Source of the DNA: Cephalotus follicularis
Lineage: Eukaryota > Streptophyta > Magnoliopsida > Oxalidales > Cephalotaceae
Reading direction: 5' to 3'
DNA length: 64,000 nucleotides
Assembly (NCBI GenBank): GCA_001972305.1
Contig: BDDD01005688.1
Location: forward strand, 5,536 to 69,535
The notes under the pieces: generated by a model
What the model was told of the DNA's origin: nothing
What the model saw: the letters and a program-made list of their open reading frames with translations, nothing else
Databases searched by the model: none
Made by a program: the position numbers and the translations under genes
Shown: piece by piece, positions 33,446 to 44,636 of the stretch
How positions within the stretch are numbered: position 1 is the stretch's first letter
Layout: every line of letters begins with the position of its first letter

Positions 33446-34660
33446 ATGGTTTCTCCGTGTCAGACTCGAGGAAGTGGCGTGGGTAGGGGACGAGGGGTCT
33501 CCCCATCCAGAGGGCGTGGTTAGGGTAGAGGAAGAGAGACCTGCCCACCACATGTGGATCAAGAACTGCCTCCTGTTGGTCCTGGTGTGCAGGTTAACCC
33601 TGGGATGGTTGAACAAGAGACTGGACCAGTTGGGGCAGTTGAGGTCCCGGCAACGCCGTCAGCAGTGCGGTACCTCCTCCGATAGGTATAGGTGGTCAAG
33701 CAGAATGGATGCTATTTGCTACGTTGATAGCACAAGCTTTGTGTGGTTCTTGACCTCAAGCTTTACCAGTTGAAAGTCTGCAACGTTTAGGTGCTGCAAC
33801 CTTTGAAGGAACGAATGATCCAGCGGATGTTGAGGCATGGTTGAATCATCTTGAGATGCTCTTCGTACAGATGGGAGTTTCCAACAACTCACGTGTTGGA
33901 CTTGCCGTCTTTTTGGTAAGGAAGAATGCTCTTCGATGGTGGGAAGCTCTCAAAGCCAGGCATGCAGATGTTGCTATGATCACTTGGGATGTTTTCAAGC
34001 GGGAGTTCCGTCAGTAATTCTTCCCGGCTACCTTCATGAAGGGTAAGAGGAGAGAGTTGTTGCATTTGCGTCAAGGGAGTATGACCGTGACCTAGTACGA
34101 ATACCGCTTAATGGAGTTGTCTCATTTTGCTCCGGCTTTGGTTGCAGACTAAGAGCAGAGGTGTGAGAAATTCTTGGATGGGTTGAATCCCGAGGTGAGA
34201 CATACTGTGGCAGCAACCAACTGGACTATCTTTGGAGATTTGGTGGAATCTTCCAAGAGAGTTGAGCAGAGTATTATGGGGCAGTGGAATCGCCAGGAAA
34301 GGGGACAGAAGAGAGATGGATAGCAGTCTGCTCAAGGGGAGGGTTCTTCCCGAGGACAGGGGAAACGAAGGAAACGGTACCCCAACCAACAAGCTGATGG
34401 TGGAAACCGGGGACAGGCTAGGTCTGATGGCCAGGGGACTTTTTCTCCGCAGCAGACGAATCATCCTACAGCTAGTAGTGCGCAGCAGAGCAGGCACCAG
34501 AGTTCACCAGTTTCTTAATAGCCTCCTAAGTGCCAGAAGTGTGCTCGCTTCCACTTTGGCAACTGCAAGACAGATACCCGTGAATGCTTCCAGTATGGCC
34601 AGGTTGGGCACTTCAAGAGGAATTTTCCACAATCCCAGCAGACCATGACGACACCTGGAT
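33446..34660 (+). pseudogene. gag: Element A gag, broken
   Basis: ATG at 33446 gives MVSPCQTRGSGVGRGRG, then a frame change before about 33770. The core follows in the pol frame: LGAATFEGTNDPADVEAWL, LEMLFVQMGV, KNALRWWEAL, VFKREFRQ, LLHLRQGSMTV and NPEVRHTVAATNWTIFGDLV. Nonsense codons are scattered (at 34016-34018 after FRQ, in TxYEYR, after VAD, and in the linker). The knuckle region reads CQKCARFHFGNC then CFQYGQVGHFKRNF: the second and last ligands of CX2CX4HX4C are lost (Y and F instead of C). Capsid and RNA packaging role is known for the family; this copy is dead. Confidence 0.88.
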
Positions 34661-36233
34661 AAGTTGCTTCTAATAGACAACCTGAGGGAGCCAGAGGTGG
34701 ATCAACGGCTTTGCAAGTGGGATCATCCAGGGCTAGTGGAAGTCATCATCAGGGTAGACCAGCGGCAAGAACTAGAGTCTATGATCTAAACAAAGAAGAT
34801 GCTCTTGGATCTGCGGACGTGGCTATAGGTAAGGCTCTTATCTTCGGCAGAGATGCCACGGTTTTGTTTGACACGGGAGCCTCTTTATCTTTTGTTTCCC
34901 ATGCATTTTGCATACATGCATGTGGAGCGCTAAGTTCCGTGGACGAAGAGATCGCTGTATATGTTCCTACAGGCCAGAGTTATCGTGTACAACGAGTCTA
35001 CAGAGGTGTTGATGTTGTGATCAAGGGATAGAGTTTTGTTGCTGACCTTATCCCCTTCCAGTTTGTGGACTTTGATGCCATCCTGTGCATGGATTTGCTT
35101 GTATGGCACCAAGCAGTGGTCAATTGTTTGCGTAAGGTAGTTTCCTTTTGCTTGCCCGATGAGTAAGGCATGGAACTAGTTTATGAGCATCGCTCGACAC
35201 CTTTGCAGTTTATCTCGACTATGGTTGCACGTAAGGGTATGGATAAAGGTGTGCAAGGATTCTTAGCTCATGTGGTGGATACTCAGATGTCTAATCCAGA
35301 GGTAGGGGACATACCCGTGGTTTGTGAGTTTCCCGATGTCTTCCAAGACGAGTTACCAGGTCCTCCTCAAGACAGGGAAATAGACTTTGAGATCGAGTTG
35401 ATCCCTGGTGTGGCTCCTATATCCCTTGCTCCTTATCGCATGGCACATGTAAAGTTGAAAGAGGTAAAGGTACAGTTGGAAGACTTGTTGGATAAAGGAT
35501 TTATCTGACCTAGTAGTTCTCCATGGGGTGCTCTGGTCTTGTTTGTGAAGAAGAAGGATGGATCCATGCGCTTGTGTATCGACTATAGGCAGCTCAACAA
35601 GGTCACTGTGCGTAAAAAGTATCCGTTGCCAGGAATCGATGACTTGTTTGATCAGTTGTGAGACACTTGTGTGTTCTCTAAGATAGATCTTCGGTCTGGA
35701 TATCACCAGTTGAAGGTGAAGGAAGAGGAAGTTTCGAAGACAACCTTCAGATCTCGCTATAGTCTCTATGAGTTTTCAGTTATGCCGTTTGGTTTAACCA
35801 ATGCACCGGCTGTTTTCAGGGATTTGATGAATCGTGTGTTCCAACCCTTCTTGGAAACCTTTGTGGTGGACTTCATAGATGACGTAATGGTATACTCATA
35901 AAGTATGGCTGAGCACGAGGAACACTTGAGGATTGTTGTACAGACCTTAAGGAACCATGAGTTGTATGCTAAGCTTAGTGAGTGTGAGTTTTGGTTGGAC
36001 AGGGTTGTGTTTTAGGGCCACGTGATCTCGGGCCAGGGTGTTGAAGCTGACCCGAGGAAGGTTAAAGCTGTGTTGGCCTGGGAAAGATCCAAGAGCGTAC
36101 CTAAAGTGTGCAGTTTCCTTGGACTTGCTAGCTATTACCGAAGATTCGTGGAAGGATTCCCGGCTATAGCGGCTCCTTTGTCGAAGTTGATAAGGAAGGA
36201 TGTGAAATTCGTTTGGTCAAAGGACTGTGAAAA
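34661..36233 (+). pseudogene. pol: Element A protease and reverse transcriptase, nonsense codons only
   Basis: One frame runs through. Protease: DATVLFDTGASLSFVSHAF at about 34853-34910 with the catalytic DTG intact. [17 protein letters not shown] (about 35318), [32 protein letters not shown] with the first catalytic Asp at about 35686, [12 protein letters not shown], and FIDDVMVYS with the catalytic DD at about 35875-35885. In-frame stops end the open stretches at 35029-35031, 35506-35508 and 35899-35901, and there are others between. RT would copy the genomic RNA to cDNA. Frame is kept up to SKDCEKS at about 36240, where RNase H should begin but does not. Confidence 0.9.
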
Positions 36234-36715
36234 GAGCTACGCAGATAAGCACTAAAAGGACTAGGAATTCTCTGTAGGTGACAAGGTTTTCCTTAGGGTA
36301 TCACCTTACACAAGGATTGTTCATTTTGGCAAGCGTGGGAAGCTTTGCCCAAGGTACATAGGTCCCTTTGAGGTTATGCAAAGGATTGGACCAGTGGCTT
36401 ATCGTCTGGCTTTGTCTGAGGGGATGGCCAGGGTACACGATGTGTTCCACGTATCTGTGCTAAGGAAATACGTTGTTGATCCTTCCCATGTGTTGACCGA
36501 GCCAGTGGTGTTGTCCAAAGAGGATTTACCAGTGTTAGCTTATGAGGAAGCCCCAGAGCAGATCTTAGACCGAAGAGAACAGGTTTTGAGGAACAATACC
36601 ATTCCCTTGGTGAAGGTCTTATGGAGATACCATGTAGTATAAGAGGCTACCTGGGAACGCGAGGACAGATGAGGGAGCGTTATCCTTACTTGTTCCCTGG
36701 ACCAGAGCTGAAATT
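36234..36715 (+). pseudogene. int: Element A integrase C-terminus and chromodomain-like tail
   Basis: Picks up in the same frame at YADKH, with two stops, then EFSVGDKVFLRVSPY, KLCPRYIGPFEVMQ and VAYRLALSEGMARVHDVFHV, which is the GPY/F module of Ty3 integrase. The tail reads APEQILDRREQVLRNN, IPLVKVLWRYH and EATWERED, which matches the chromodomain-like tail of Del/Tekay elements; in chromoviruses this tail directs insertion to heterochromatin. RNase H, the zinc-binding HHCC and the DDE core are absent because of the deletion at about 36231-36240. Confidence 0.9.
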
Positions 36716-36746
36716 TTGAGGAGATAATTCCTTAAGGGGGAGAGGA

Positions 36747-39700
36747 TGTAACGACCTGAATTAATTTTGGATACATTGATGTTTGGGCTTGGGGGAAAAT
36801 TTGTTTTCTTTTCTCCTTGGTTGTGTTGGCTTGGGCACTTTTTCTTGGATAAGTGTTACTTTGGTTTGGGCATGGTGGGGTCCTAATGTTATATGATGTG
36901 GTTAAGAGATAAGAGATGTTTAGTTGGTGTTGGGATATGTGTAAAGCTTGCTTAGGAAGCTTGGCAGTTGACTTTCGGCAGACATCATATCCATCTTGTC
37001 ACGCCTGAAGAAGCATTTAGGAGAGTGAGCTTGCATCCTTCATCTTTCTTCTGAAGCTTTGAGCGCTGTTTGAGGTTGGGACTTTCTTTCACCCGTCTAC
37101 ACGTCTAGCAGGTGAGTGTCCTCCTCAGTATATTTTGGTGCGTTGCATGGTTGGTACAGGCACGATCTTTGAGGCTGAGGAAGAGCTTCGCCTTGGTTTT
37201 CATGGATGTATGTGGTTCTTGCATAGCTTCAGAGATATTGTTCATCGTAGCTAAGCGTTGTTGTGTGTTCGTCTTGCAGAGGAAGATCTAGGCTCGGAGC
37301 CCGCACAACAAGGAAGCTAGCTGAGAAAGCTACTGATACTAGTGAGCGGGATGTTCTTCTTTCTATCAATTGATAACTGAGAGTTTATTGTTTATATGTC
37401 CTTCCATGATATTATCTTTGACTAGGATTACTTCTCCTGTCATATTTTTGATATTGCATGCGAATGCTATTGTTTTCGAGCTAATGGCTCAACGCCTGGG
37501 TTGAACTTGTTGTTTCCCCTTTCTGTTTGAGTATTCATGCTTTATTTTGATATCATGTGTTGTTGTCCTTGGATACTTGTTACTGGGTACTAGTTACTTG
37601 GTTATTTATGAGATTGCCAGCACGAGATGGTCTAAGTGGTGATACACTTACCTCTGAGCCGAGATTCTCCTCTGTCATCTCGTCAAGGGTGGTGCTGAGC
37701 GGTGATTCATAGGCCCCTTGGACGATATTAACGCTATGTGATTGCCGATGAGGTAGCTTCTCGATCGAGGTTCACCTGGTGTAGTGCTAAGCTCGTGATT
37801 GCCGACAGGGGTGGGCTTGCGTAGCCCCTCGACCGAGGTTCATGTAGTGAGGTGCGCTAACGTGTGACTTTCCGGGGGAGGAGAGCTTGCATAGCCCTTC
37901 TACCGATGTTCATACGGTGCTTTAGAAGTGGTCTCTATATGAGTATATGAGGTATGTGTTCACTGCTGTAGCCCATGACCGCGTTGATAGAACGTTAATG
38001 GAGTTGTTATTTATGCTGTCGAGGTGGTTCCGGCTATGGAAGTGTGTGAGTTTGATGTGTACATGTGCGTCTGTGGAATGTGCTTGTGATTGATACAGTA
38101 CCAGTAGTCCCCTTGAGGATTGTTGATCCTTAGAGTTGATCTTTTGTTGATCCTTGGATCCCTGGCATGTTCTGACATATAAACTGTTGATTATCTTCTT
38201 TCCTCGAGATCAGTCATTGAGTTCGTAGCTCTGACATCTCCTCGGGTTTTTCTTTTCATTGATATCCTTGAATATTTTCACCCTTGCCTTGATTTGTTGA
38301 GCAGTGGATATGGTTTGTTCTCGGCCCAATTGGGGCAGGGCACGTTCACCTTGGCTCTTGGCACTCCAGTAGAAGTGGGTTAGCCCAGGATATTCCTTGA
38401 TCTTACTCACCAGTTAGTTAGACTATTCCCCTCTCATTTTTGTGTGAAGAGGGAGCGGGGCAGCAGTGTTCTTGAGATCCACTAAGGACAGCTTGTGAGA
38501 GAGTTAGACGTTGGACGCAGCACCTTAGGATGGCTCCTAGGCCACTTGCACCTTCATGTATATGGGGACATTCATGGGGTTTTCGTATAGATTTGTTGAT
38601 ATCTATGCCTTGTAAAACCTTCTTTGTACACATGTGTTTTTAACTCTTCGATGTTGTGTGTCCTTGGCAGTTTGCCCGGGACCGTGTATATAATTCTCTT
38701 GTTTTTTATACTTGTTGTTTGAGTTGTTTTGCCAGCCCTGGAGTTTTTGTTAAGTGTTTGGGTGTGCAGGGACGGCGTGTTGTTTGACCCTGGGCAGAGG
38801 AGTAGGTCTCCCAAGCCCTGGCCTTGGTGAAACTTTAGTGTTTCTCCCAGGACCCATTGTGCGTGGCATCGCTGCTGAGATACCGGGGGAGGGGTGGCTT
38901 TTGTTGGTTGTTCAAACCTTAGATTGACTTCGCAGCACAGGTTGGTTAACCCTACGCTGTAGTCTGGTGGCGTCCCCGGGTGTTGTCCCCGGGCATGCCG
39001 TAGGCGTCAAGTGGGAGTTAGCAGTCTTCCTTTATTTGGCCTGTCCTCCCGACCTCGGACCAGCTCGGTCCCTGGAGACGTTTTTGTGGGTGAACCCTGG
39101 TGGATCCCCTGGGTACCTGGCCGGGGTGAGATTTCATCTCCGTAGTGTAGTTCGAGTGTTGGTGGGACCTTGGGTAGTTCTCCCATAGGCTTGGCGTTTA
39201 TACTTGGGCCCTTGTGTTGATCCCGGGCTTAACGTTATGTTAGACGTAGTGGTTTTCTTGTGCCCGAGCATAACCTTGTTTTTATGGGTCATGCCTTGGG
39301 AAGGACATGCTCAGGGAGGACATGTCCTAAGTTGTCATCCAATGAGAACATGCCCGAGGATGGTTCATCCGGGAAAGGCATGTCTTAGGATAGGGCGCAG
39401 GCCTGACGTGTGTTACGTCATGTTGTGTTGGCATCCCCTGCCCGGTAACCCAGGCAAGACGTAGTTTTGCGTTCTTTGCCCTGGCTCCCTCCCCTGCCAT
39501 GTTCCCTTTAGTGGAATGGTGCGTTTGGCAGCGGGTGTTGTGCACGTTCCCTTTAGTTAAACAGTGCGTTTTCTAAGTGGGTGTTGTGCGTGTCCTTTTA
39601 GTTAAACGGTGTGTTGTGGGGATGGTTTTAAGTAAGCGGTTTTTTTTGGCGGTTTTACCCTTTCTTCTTTGTCCTTTCATTGCTATGTGTTTCCCAGGAC

Positions 39701-39948
39701 ATGCGGGGCGTTTTTGGCTTTGAGGAGATGGGAAATTCCTCCTCCATGCTCAGGCATTCCTTGTCTGTATGTCTTGAGTGCGGTTCTCATGGGGAGCGCG
39801 GCTCTCCTCGGCAGTGTGTTTTTAATGCCTGCCCTGACCTTAGCATTAGCCTTTGTTTGTTGAGGTTTTGGTTAGGGATCTAGGTGAGGGATCCTTCCAC
39901 CTGGCACGGTCGTCCTCGGGTGGGGGTGCTCGGGAACGGGGTGTGTCA
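36747..39948 (+). repeat. Element A 3' LTR, full length (3202 bp)
   Basis: Starts TGTAACGACCTGAATT after the polypurine tract and ends GGGGTGTGTCA. It is the only complete LTR of this element. It differs from copies a and b by more than 30 substitutions over the 418-bp stretch in which a and b are identical. It carries the 12-bp palindrome AGGACATGTCCT near 39317 and the TTAGTTAAACGGTG repeats near 39500-39620. It abuts copia element F inside the RT gene; the next five bases are ATAAG. Confidence 0.9.
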
Positions 39949-40502
39949 ATAAGGAGTATGTTGTCAACGTACAAGACAAAAAAAGTCAGTAAGCTCCCAC
40001 TAAGCTTTTTGTACACACATGGTTCATCTTGATTCTTTATGAAACCAAACTCTTTGATTGATTCATCGAATCGGATGTTCCAGCTTCTGCAATCTTTCTT
40101 TAGTCCATAAATGGACTTTTGAAGTTTGTACACTTTTTGGTCCTCACCAGTGGATATAAAACCCTTAGGTTGGGTCATATATATATCTTAATCAATGTTT
40201 CCATTAAGGAAGGAAGTTTTCACATCCATTTGCCATATCTCATTCTCAAGATGTGCAGCTATAGCAAGTAAAATCTGAATGGATTTAAGCATGGCTACGG
40301 GGGAGAAAATTTCCTCATAATCAATCCCTTCCCGTTGATTGTAGCCTTTGGCTATGAGCCTAGCTTTGAAGGTCTTCACCTTTCCATCGTCTCCAAGATT
40401 TCTTTTGAAAATCCATTTGCAACCTAGGGGTTGAACTCCTTCTAGTGAATCCACTAGATTCAAAACTTGATTGGACTGCATATATTCCATTTCATAATTC
40501 AT
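39949..40502 (-). pseudogene. rt: Copia F reverse transcriptase, N-terminal and catalytic part, truncated
   Basis: Two open stretches separated by one stop. The first (40502-40188) reads [59 protein letters not shown] and [14 protein letters not shown], with the Asp of motif A. The second (40178-39949) reads MTQPKGFISTGEDQKVYKL, KSIYGLKKDCRSWN and LYVDNILLI. The last motif is YVDD in functional copia RTs; here the second Asp is Asn (codon at 39960-39962), so catalysis should be lost. Sequence ends right there because element A was inserted. Confidence 0.92.
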
Positions 40503-41591
40503 GGCTTTAAGCTACTTCTCCGAGTCCATATCTGATATGGCCTCTTTGTAGCTAACCGGATTATCATTCAATCAATGAGAAAACTACCATAGTATCTCTC
40601 GGGTTCCCTGGGTATTCAGGTAGTTCTACGTAGAAGTTGTGTGTCTGTGGTTGTTGATTTTTCAGGCTTATCAATTTGAACATGAGTGAATAGGTCCTCA
40701 AATCGTGGTGCTGTAGGTTGCTCATCCAGCTCTATCATACTCCCACTACTGTCTTCCAACAGGAAGTCCTTCTCAAGAAAAGTAACTTGCCTAGCTACAA
40801 ACACTTTGTTGTTAGATGGGTAATAGAAATAATAACCTCTTGTTTCGTTAGGAAATCCCACAAGTTTACATTTTATGGACCTAGAGTCCAATTTATCTGC
40901 TACTGCCTGCTTGACATATGCTGGGCAACCCCATATTCTTAGATAACTAAGATTAGGTTTCTTCTCCGTCCATATCTCATATGGAGTCTTGGGAGCAGAT
41001 TTTGTTGGAGTCTTGTTTAATCTGAGAACAGCAGTCTCCAAGGCATAACCCCAGAAAGACAATGAAGTTGAGCATCACTCATCATGCTCCGTACCATGTC
41101 GAGTAAGGTGCGATTTCTCCTTTCAGACACACCATTATGCTTTGGTGTTCCAGGAGGGGTCCACTGAGAGATAATCCCATTATCTCTTAGATAAGTCAAG
41201 AACTCAGTGGAGAGATACTCACCACCTCGATCTGATCGAAGAGTCTTTAGACTTTTTCCAGGCTATTTTTCTACTTCTTGTATGAATTCTTTAAATTTAT
41301 CAAAGGCTTCAGATTTGTAGCACATTAGGCATAAATAACCAAACCTTGAATGATCATCGTTAAAGGTTATGAAGTAGGAATATCCACCTCTGGCATCCAC
41401 TGTCATTGGTCCGCACACATCAGTGTGCACTAGACCCAACAGTTATGGAGACCTTTCCCTGTGAAGGGAGACATGGTAATTTTTCCTTTGAGACAGAGTT
41501 CACATATTGGAAATGGTTGATACTCTGAAAAATGAAAGTATCCATCCGAGATCAACCGGCATACTCTTTTCTCACCAATATGGCCAAGTCT
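40503..41591 (-). pseudogene. int: Copia F integrase core and C-terminal region
   Basis: The catalytic core is read in pieces at about 41590-41060: VHTDVCGPMTV (first Asp), ITFNDDHSRFGYLC, RSDRGGEYLS (second Asp) and GVSERRNRTLLDMV (Glu), with a stop before PGKSLKTL and frame changes. A 148-codon stretch (41062-40616) follows: LRLNKTPTKSAPKTPYEIW, LRIWGCPAYVKQ, CKLVGFPNETRGYYFYYPS and KVFVARQVTFLEKDFLL. The signature order of D, D and E residues is preserved but not in one frame. Confidence 0.88.
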
Positions 41592-42209
41592 TTAGTGCCA
41601 TAGGTAAGATTGATTACTTTCATCTCCATTTCTTTTATTGTCTTTTTGCTTATTGAAAACAATCTCATGTTTATTCCATACATATAATCTATCATGAAGG
41701 AAACATTTTGCATATATAACAGAATTCATTAAAATGGTACAACACTTGTCCTTAAAAATAATTTGAAAACCTTCGGCATCTAGTTCCAGAATATACATGA
41801 TATTACGTAAAATGTGAGGTGAATAAATGCATTGTTTCAGTACAAAGAACTGGCCCGAATGCAACATAATATAAATTGATCCTATAGCCATGGCTTCAAC
41901 AACCGAGCCACCAGCAAGCCGTAGATCTCCCTCACTCTTCTCAAGGTTTATTCTGTCCGTGAGGGCCTGTAAATTAGAACATATGTGAGTACCACATCCA
42001 TTGTCTAAAATCCAGGAAGATGAATCAGGAATATACATATTCACCTCTATATAAGCCAAGTAAGGCATATCTTTGCCAATTGATTTTAGGAATGTCACAC
42101 AGTTCCTTTTCCAATGTCCTGACTTCCCATAGTAGAAGCACTGTCCCTTAGTAAGAGGCTGTAAGGTAGACTCCTCAGCCGGTGTAACTATTGCCATAGT
42201 ATCTACCAC
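41592..42209 (-). pseudogene. pr: Copia F zinc knuckle, protease and GAG-pre-integrase
   Basis: An open stretch of 205 codons. The knuckle reads CFYYGKSGHWKRNC, so the second Cys is Tyr. The protease reads SSWILDNGCGTHICSNLQAL: the usual DTG is DNG (Asn codon at 42000-42002), which keeps the catalytic Asp but changes the neighbour. Next come GDLRLAGGSVVEAMAIGS and LRNIMYILELDAEGF, then SYLWH and a stop at the start of the RLGHI motif of the GAG-pre-integrase domain. The protein would process the polyprotein; this copy is probably inactive. Confidence 0.9.
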
Positions 42210-42930
42210 AGTAATAGCTTGCTGCTTTGCCTGACTTGGTGGTCTGGCTACCCCTGGTTTGAACGCTTCTGGTCATGGTGGCAGTGTCCCACATTTAGGC
42301 TTCCCCTTTGTAGGGGTGGACTTTCCTTCCTCTTGGGCCTATGAGACTGTCCTACCATCATGACAGGTACCTTGCCCTTATACACATTCACTTCTATTTC
42401 CCTCAGCATGTTGAGGAGGTCTGCGAAAGTAGCTATTATCCTATTCATGTTGAAATTGGTGATGAAACCAGAGAAGGAAGGTGGAATCGAATGAAGGATC
42501 AGATTTGTGCTTAGTTCAACATCCTGGATGATGCCTAAAGCTACAAGACGTTCAATCGCATTGATCATCTTGAGCACGTGATCATTAACTGAAGTTCTTT
42601 AAGACTTATTTGTGCCATACAGCTCAGCAGTAAGCTAGAACCAAGCATTCCTACTATTCTCTCCGTATAACTCACAGATGTGCAGTAGAATAGCCCTAGA
42701 GCCTCGCATCATTTCATGATGGACATGTAGGGAATTTCTCATCGGTGCCATTAGGTAGCTTCTGACTTTCTTTTAATCTACTACAAATTTCTTATGGATG
42801 GCATGATCCTCGGTTGAGGCATCTTCAGCAGGCAGTGCTGGCATGCGAGCCTCAAGAACATAATCTATGTCCTTGGAACTCAAAACAATTTTGACATTCC
42901 GTAGTCAGTCCATATAAGTTGGACCTGTTA
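42210..42930 (-). pseudogene. gag: Copia F gag, broken
   Basis: Pieces in order on the minus strand: a DWLRNVKIVLSSK-like start at about 42910, EDHAIHKKFV, SYLMAPMRNSLHVHHEMM, ELYGENSRNAWF and then, in an open stretch at 42577-42248, MLKMINAIERLVALGIIQDV, ILHSIPPSFSGFITNFNMN and ADLLNMLREIEVN. These are the standard blocks of copia gag (the UBN2-type domain). Stops occur after VVD, after AWF and before RTSVNDHV, and the frame changes before the knuckle. Confidence 0.85.
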
Positions 42931-44547
42931 GCTTATTCTTCTCAAGAATGATAGTGAGAGGATAGGAATTATTAAATAATATAAATTCAATTTCAATGTT
43001 TAAAACCATAAAGATCTGGTCTTAAATCTTTTAGGTATATATGCCTCTCAGGCTCCCACTAATTTACGCGAATCCCATAATCCTCATAAATATGGGAGAC
43101 AGGAAACAACAATCCAAGCCTCATAGATCTCATTTTCGAGTGGGGATCGATGTCCTGCAACATATTCAGTATAGCCTTGACGGGGGCCAAAACTTTATAG
43201 TGAAACTTCTGTTAGGTAAAACTCTTGCAACCATACGATAGTATGGTTCCTGACCATTGCTTTTGCCTCTAGCGTACATATGATCTTAATCACACACACG
43301 CTGAATCAATGAATGTAAATCTTGATGGGGGCCAAAATATTCACATCCATAATTCATCTGTATGCACGATCTCATATTCAACTTATACAGATGTAGCCAG
43401 AGAAGGCAAGTCTTGACGGGGGCCAAAACACTCACAATCTCTAAGAGCATCTATATCAGTTTCCATGGTAGAAGGCAACGACCGAGCACTATCTTGTGCC
43501 CATTTCGCTTTAAGTTGATATCATGGGACAATTAAGGAATAATGATATATATAATCATTATTAGCCGACCAGTTATTAATCAAATTATAGGTAGATGGCA
43601 TATAATGGATAGGCCGTTGGAACCTCTGGTACATAATATAGACATGCATCACATACATATCATAAACTAATGGCATGTCGTGGACTTTACTACTGCAACT
43701 TCTTTGACTCTCGAACGAGCTGCCGATCTCATTCCTAGGTATGTTATTACAATCTTACATTTACTCCCATACATACATGGGTCTTGTAATATCTTTTCTC
43801 TTCTCAAACTTCCTTCTGCTGCAACACTCACAGTTTCAATCACATAAACCAACAATAAACTACAGACACCTTGAATTAAGTCAAGGGGAGTTAAAAAGAG
43901 GTTAAGAAGAATTATAGATACAAAAAAACAGAGAGAAGAGAGACATGCAAGTCTAAAAATTATTACAACTTGAAAATTATGAACATAAAACATACATTCA
44001 ACTATTGAATTAAATAAGACAAAACTAAGTGAAGTCCATAACCCTACCATCATGCAAAAAAAAATATAATTCAATCTCATTGAATTACCTAATAATCTTG
44101 ATAGATATGGTTCTATAAATATAGACAATTAATTTGGGTAATTATGGAAATTGAAACTCTTTTTCAGACTTGTAAAGCGCTAAAACGTGTCCTGCTATTA
44201 ACCAGGCGACGCTTTGGGATAATCGTCGGCGGTTACACATTAATCGTCGACGCTTTGCGTAATCTTCTGCACTTTGGTATAGAGCTTTAAAGTGAAGCCT
44301 TAAGCGTCGACAGTTTTCTCAAAACGTCAGCGCTTAATGCTTAAGCGTCGACAGTTTACTCTAAATCGTTAGAGCTTAATGCTTCCATGGGCGTTTTATT
44401 GCGGGCGATACGTCTAACTGTCGACGGTTAGACAGCAACAGGGAATTCATCTGTTTACATCTCATGTTTTCGTCCCACGGTTTAACCCAAATGTTTCAAG
44501 CATATAATCAACAACAATATTCTAACTACATATATGCATCAAATCCG
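42931..44547 (-). other. Copia F leader
   Basis: Non-coding. On the minus strand GTTTTGGCCCCCGTCAAG occurs three times (plus-strand positions about 43177, 43321 and 43412). A GTCGAC-type cluster lies at 44165-44440, within about 400 bp of the PBS. The ORF at 43667-44128 shows no family motif. Confidence 0.65.
44165..44440 (-). repeat. GTCGAC cluster in the copia F leader
   Basis: About nine motifs on the plus strand: GGCGACGCTTTGGG, ATCGTCGGCGG, AATCGTCGACGCTTTGCG, AAGCGTCGACAGTTTTCTC, ACGTCAGCGCTTAATGC, AAGCGTCGACAGTTTACTC, AACTGTCGACGGTTAGAC. This is the same core as in the Ty3 LTR of element B, here in a Ty1 element. Confidence 0.85.
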
Positions 44548-44558
44548 CACTGATACCA
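44548..44558 (-). other. Primer binding site of copia F
   Basis: Minus strand TGGTATCAGTG, three bases from the LTR end TGTTGAAAC (44562). Confidence 0.85.
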
Positions 44559-44561
44559 TTT

Positions 44562-44636
44562 TGTTGAAACCTTATAGTGAGCAAACAACTAATTAAAAAT
44601 CTAGATGCATGCAACCTAAAATAATGTGTCATTATC
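44562..44636 (-). repeat. Copia F 5' LTR, inner 75 bp
   Basis: Starts TGTTGAAACC on the plus strand and is cut at the border of element C. The rest of this LTR should lie beyond elements C and B, outside the window. Confidence 0.7.

Larger units (their letters stand above)
33318..36746 (+). mobile_element. Element A internal region, Ty3/Tekay-like, internally deleted
   Basis: Order seen: PBS (33325-33336, TGGTATCAGAGA), gag, protease, reverse transcriptase, then a direct jump to the integrase C-terminus and chromodomain-like tail, and the polypurine tract TTAAGGGGGAGAGGA (36732-36746). At 3.4 kb it is about 1.5 kb shorter than expected. Protein-level similarity to element C is high throughout, so A and C are one lineage in opposite orientations. 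Confidence 0.88.
39949..44636 (-). mobile_element. Minus-strand Ty1/copia element F, interrupted at both ends
   Basis: From right to left on the minus strand: start of the 5' LTR's inner end (44562-44636), PBS (44548-44558), leader, gag, protease, integrase, RT. The RT is cut at 39949 by element A, and the LTR is cut at 44637 by element C. All genes are broken by stops or frameshifts. Confidence 0.88.

Noticed and set aside
43667..44128. 153-codon minus-strand ORF with hydrophobic stretches
   Set aside because: Leader region of copia F; composition is that of AT-rich non-coding DNA, and there is no gag or env-like motif.
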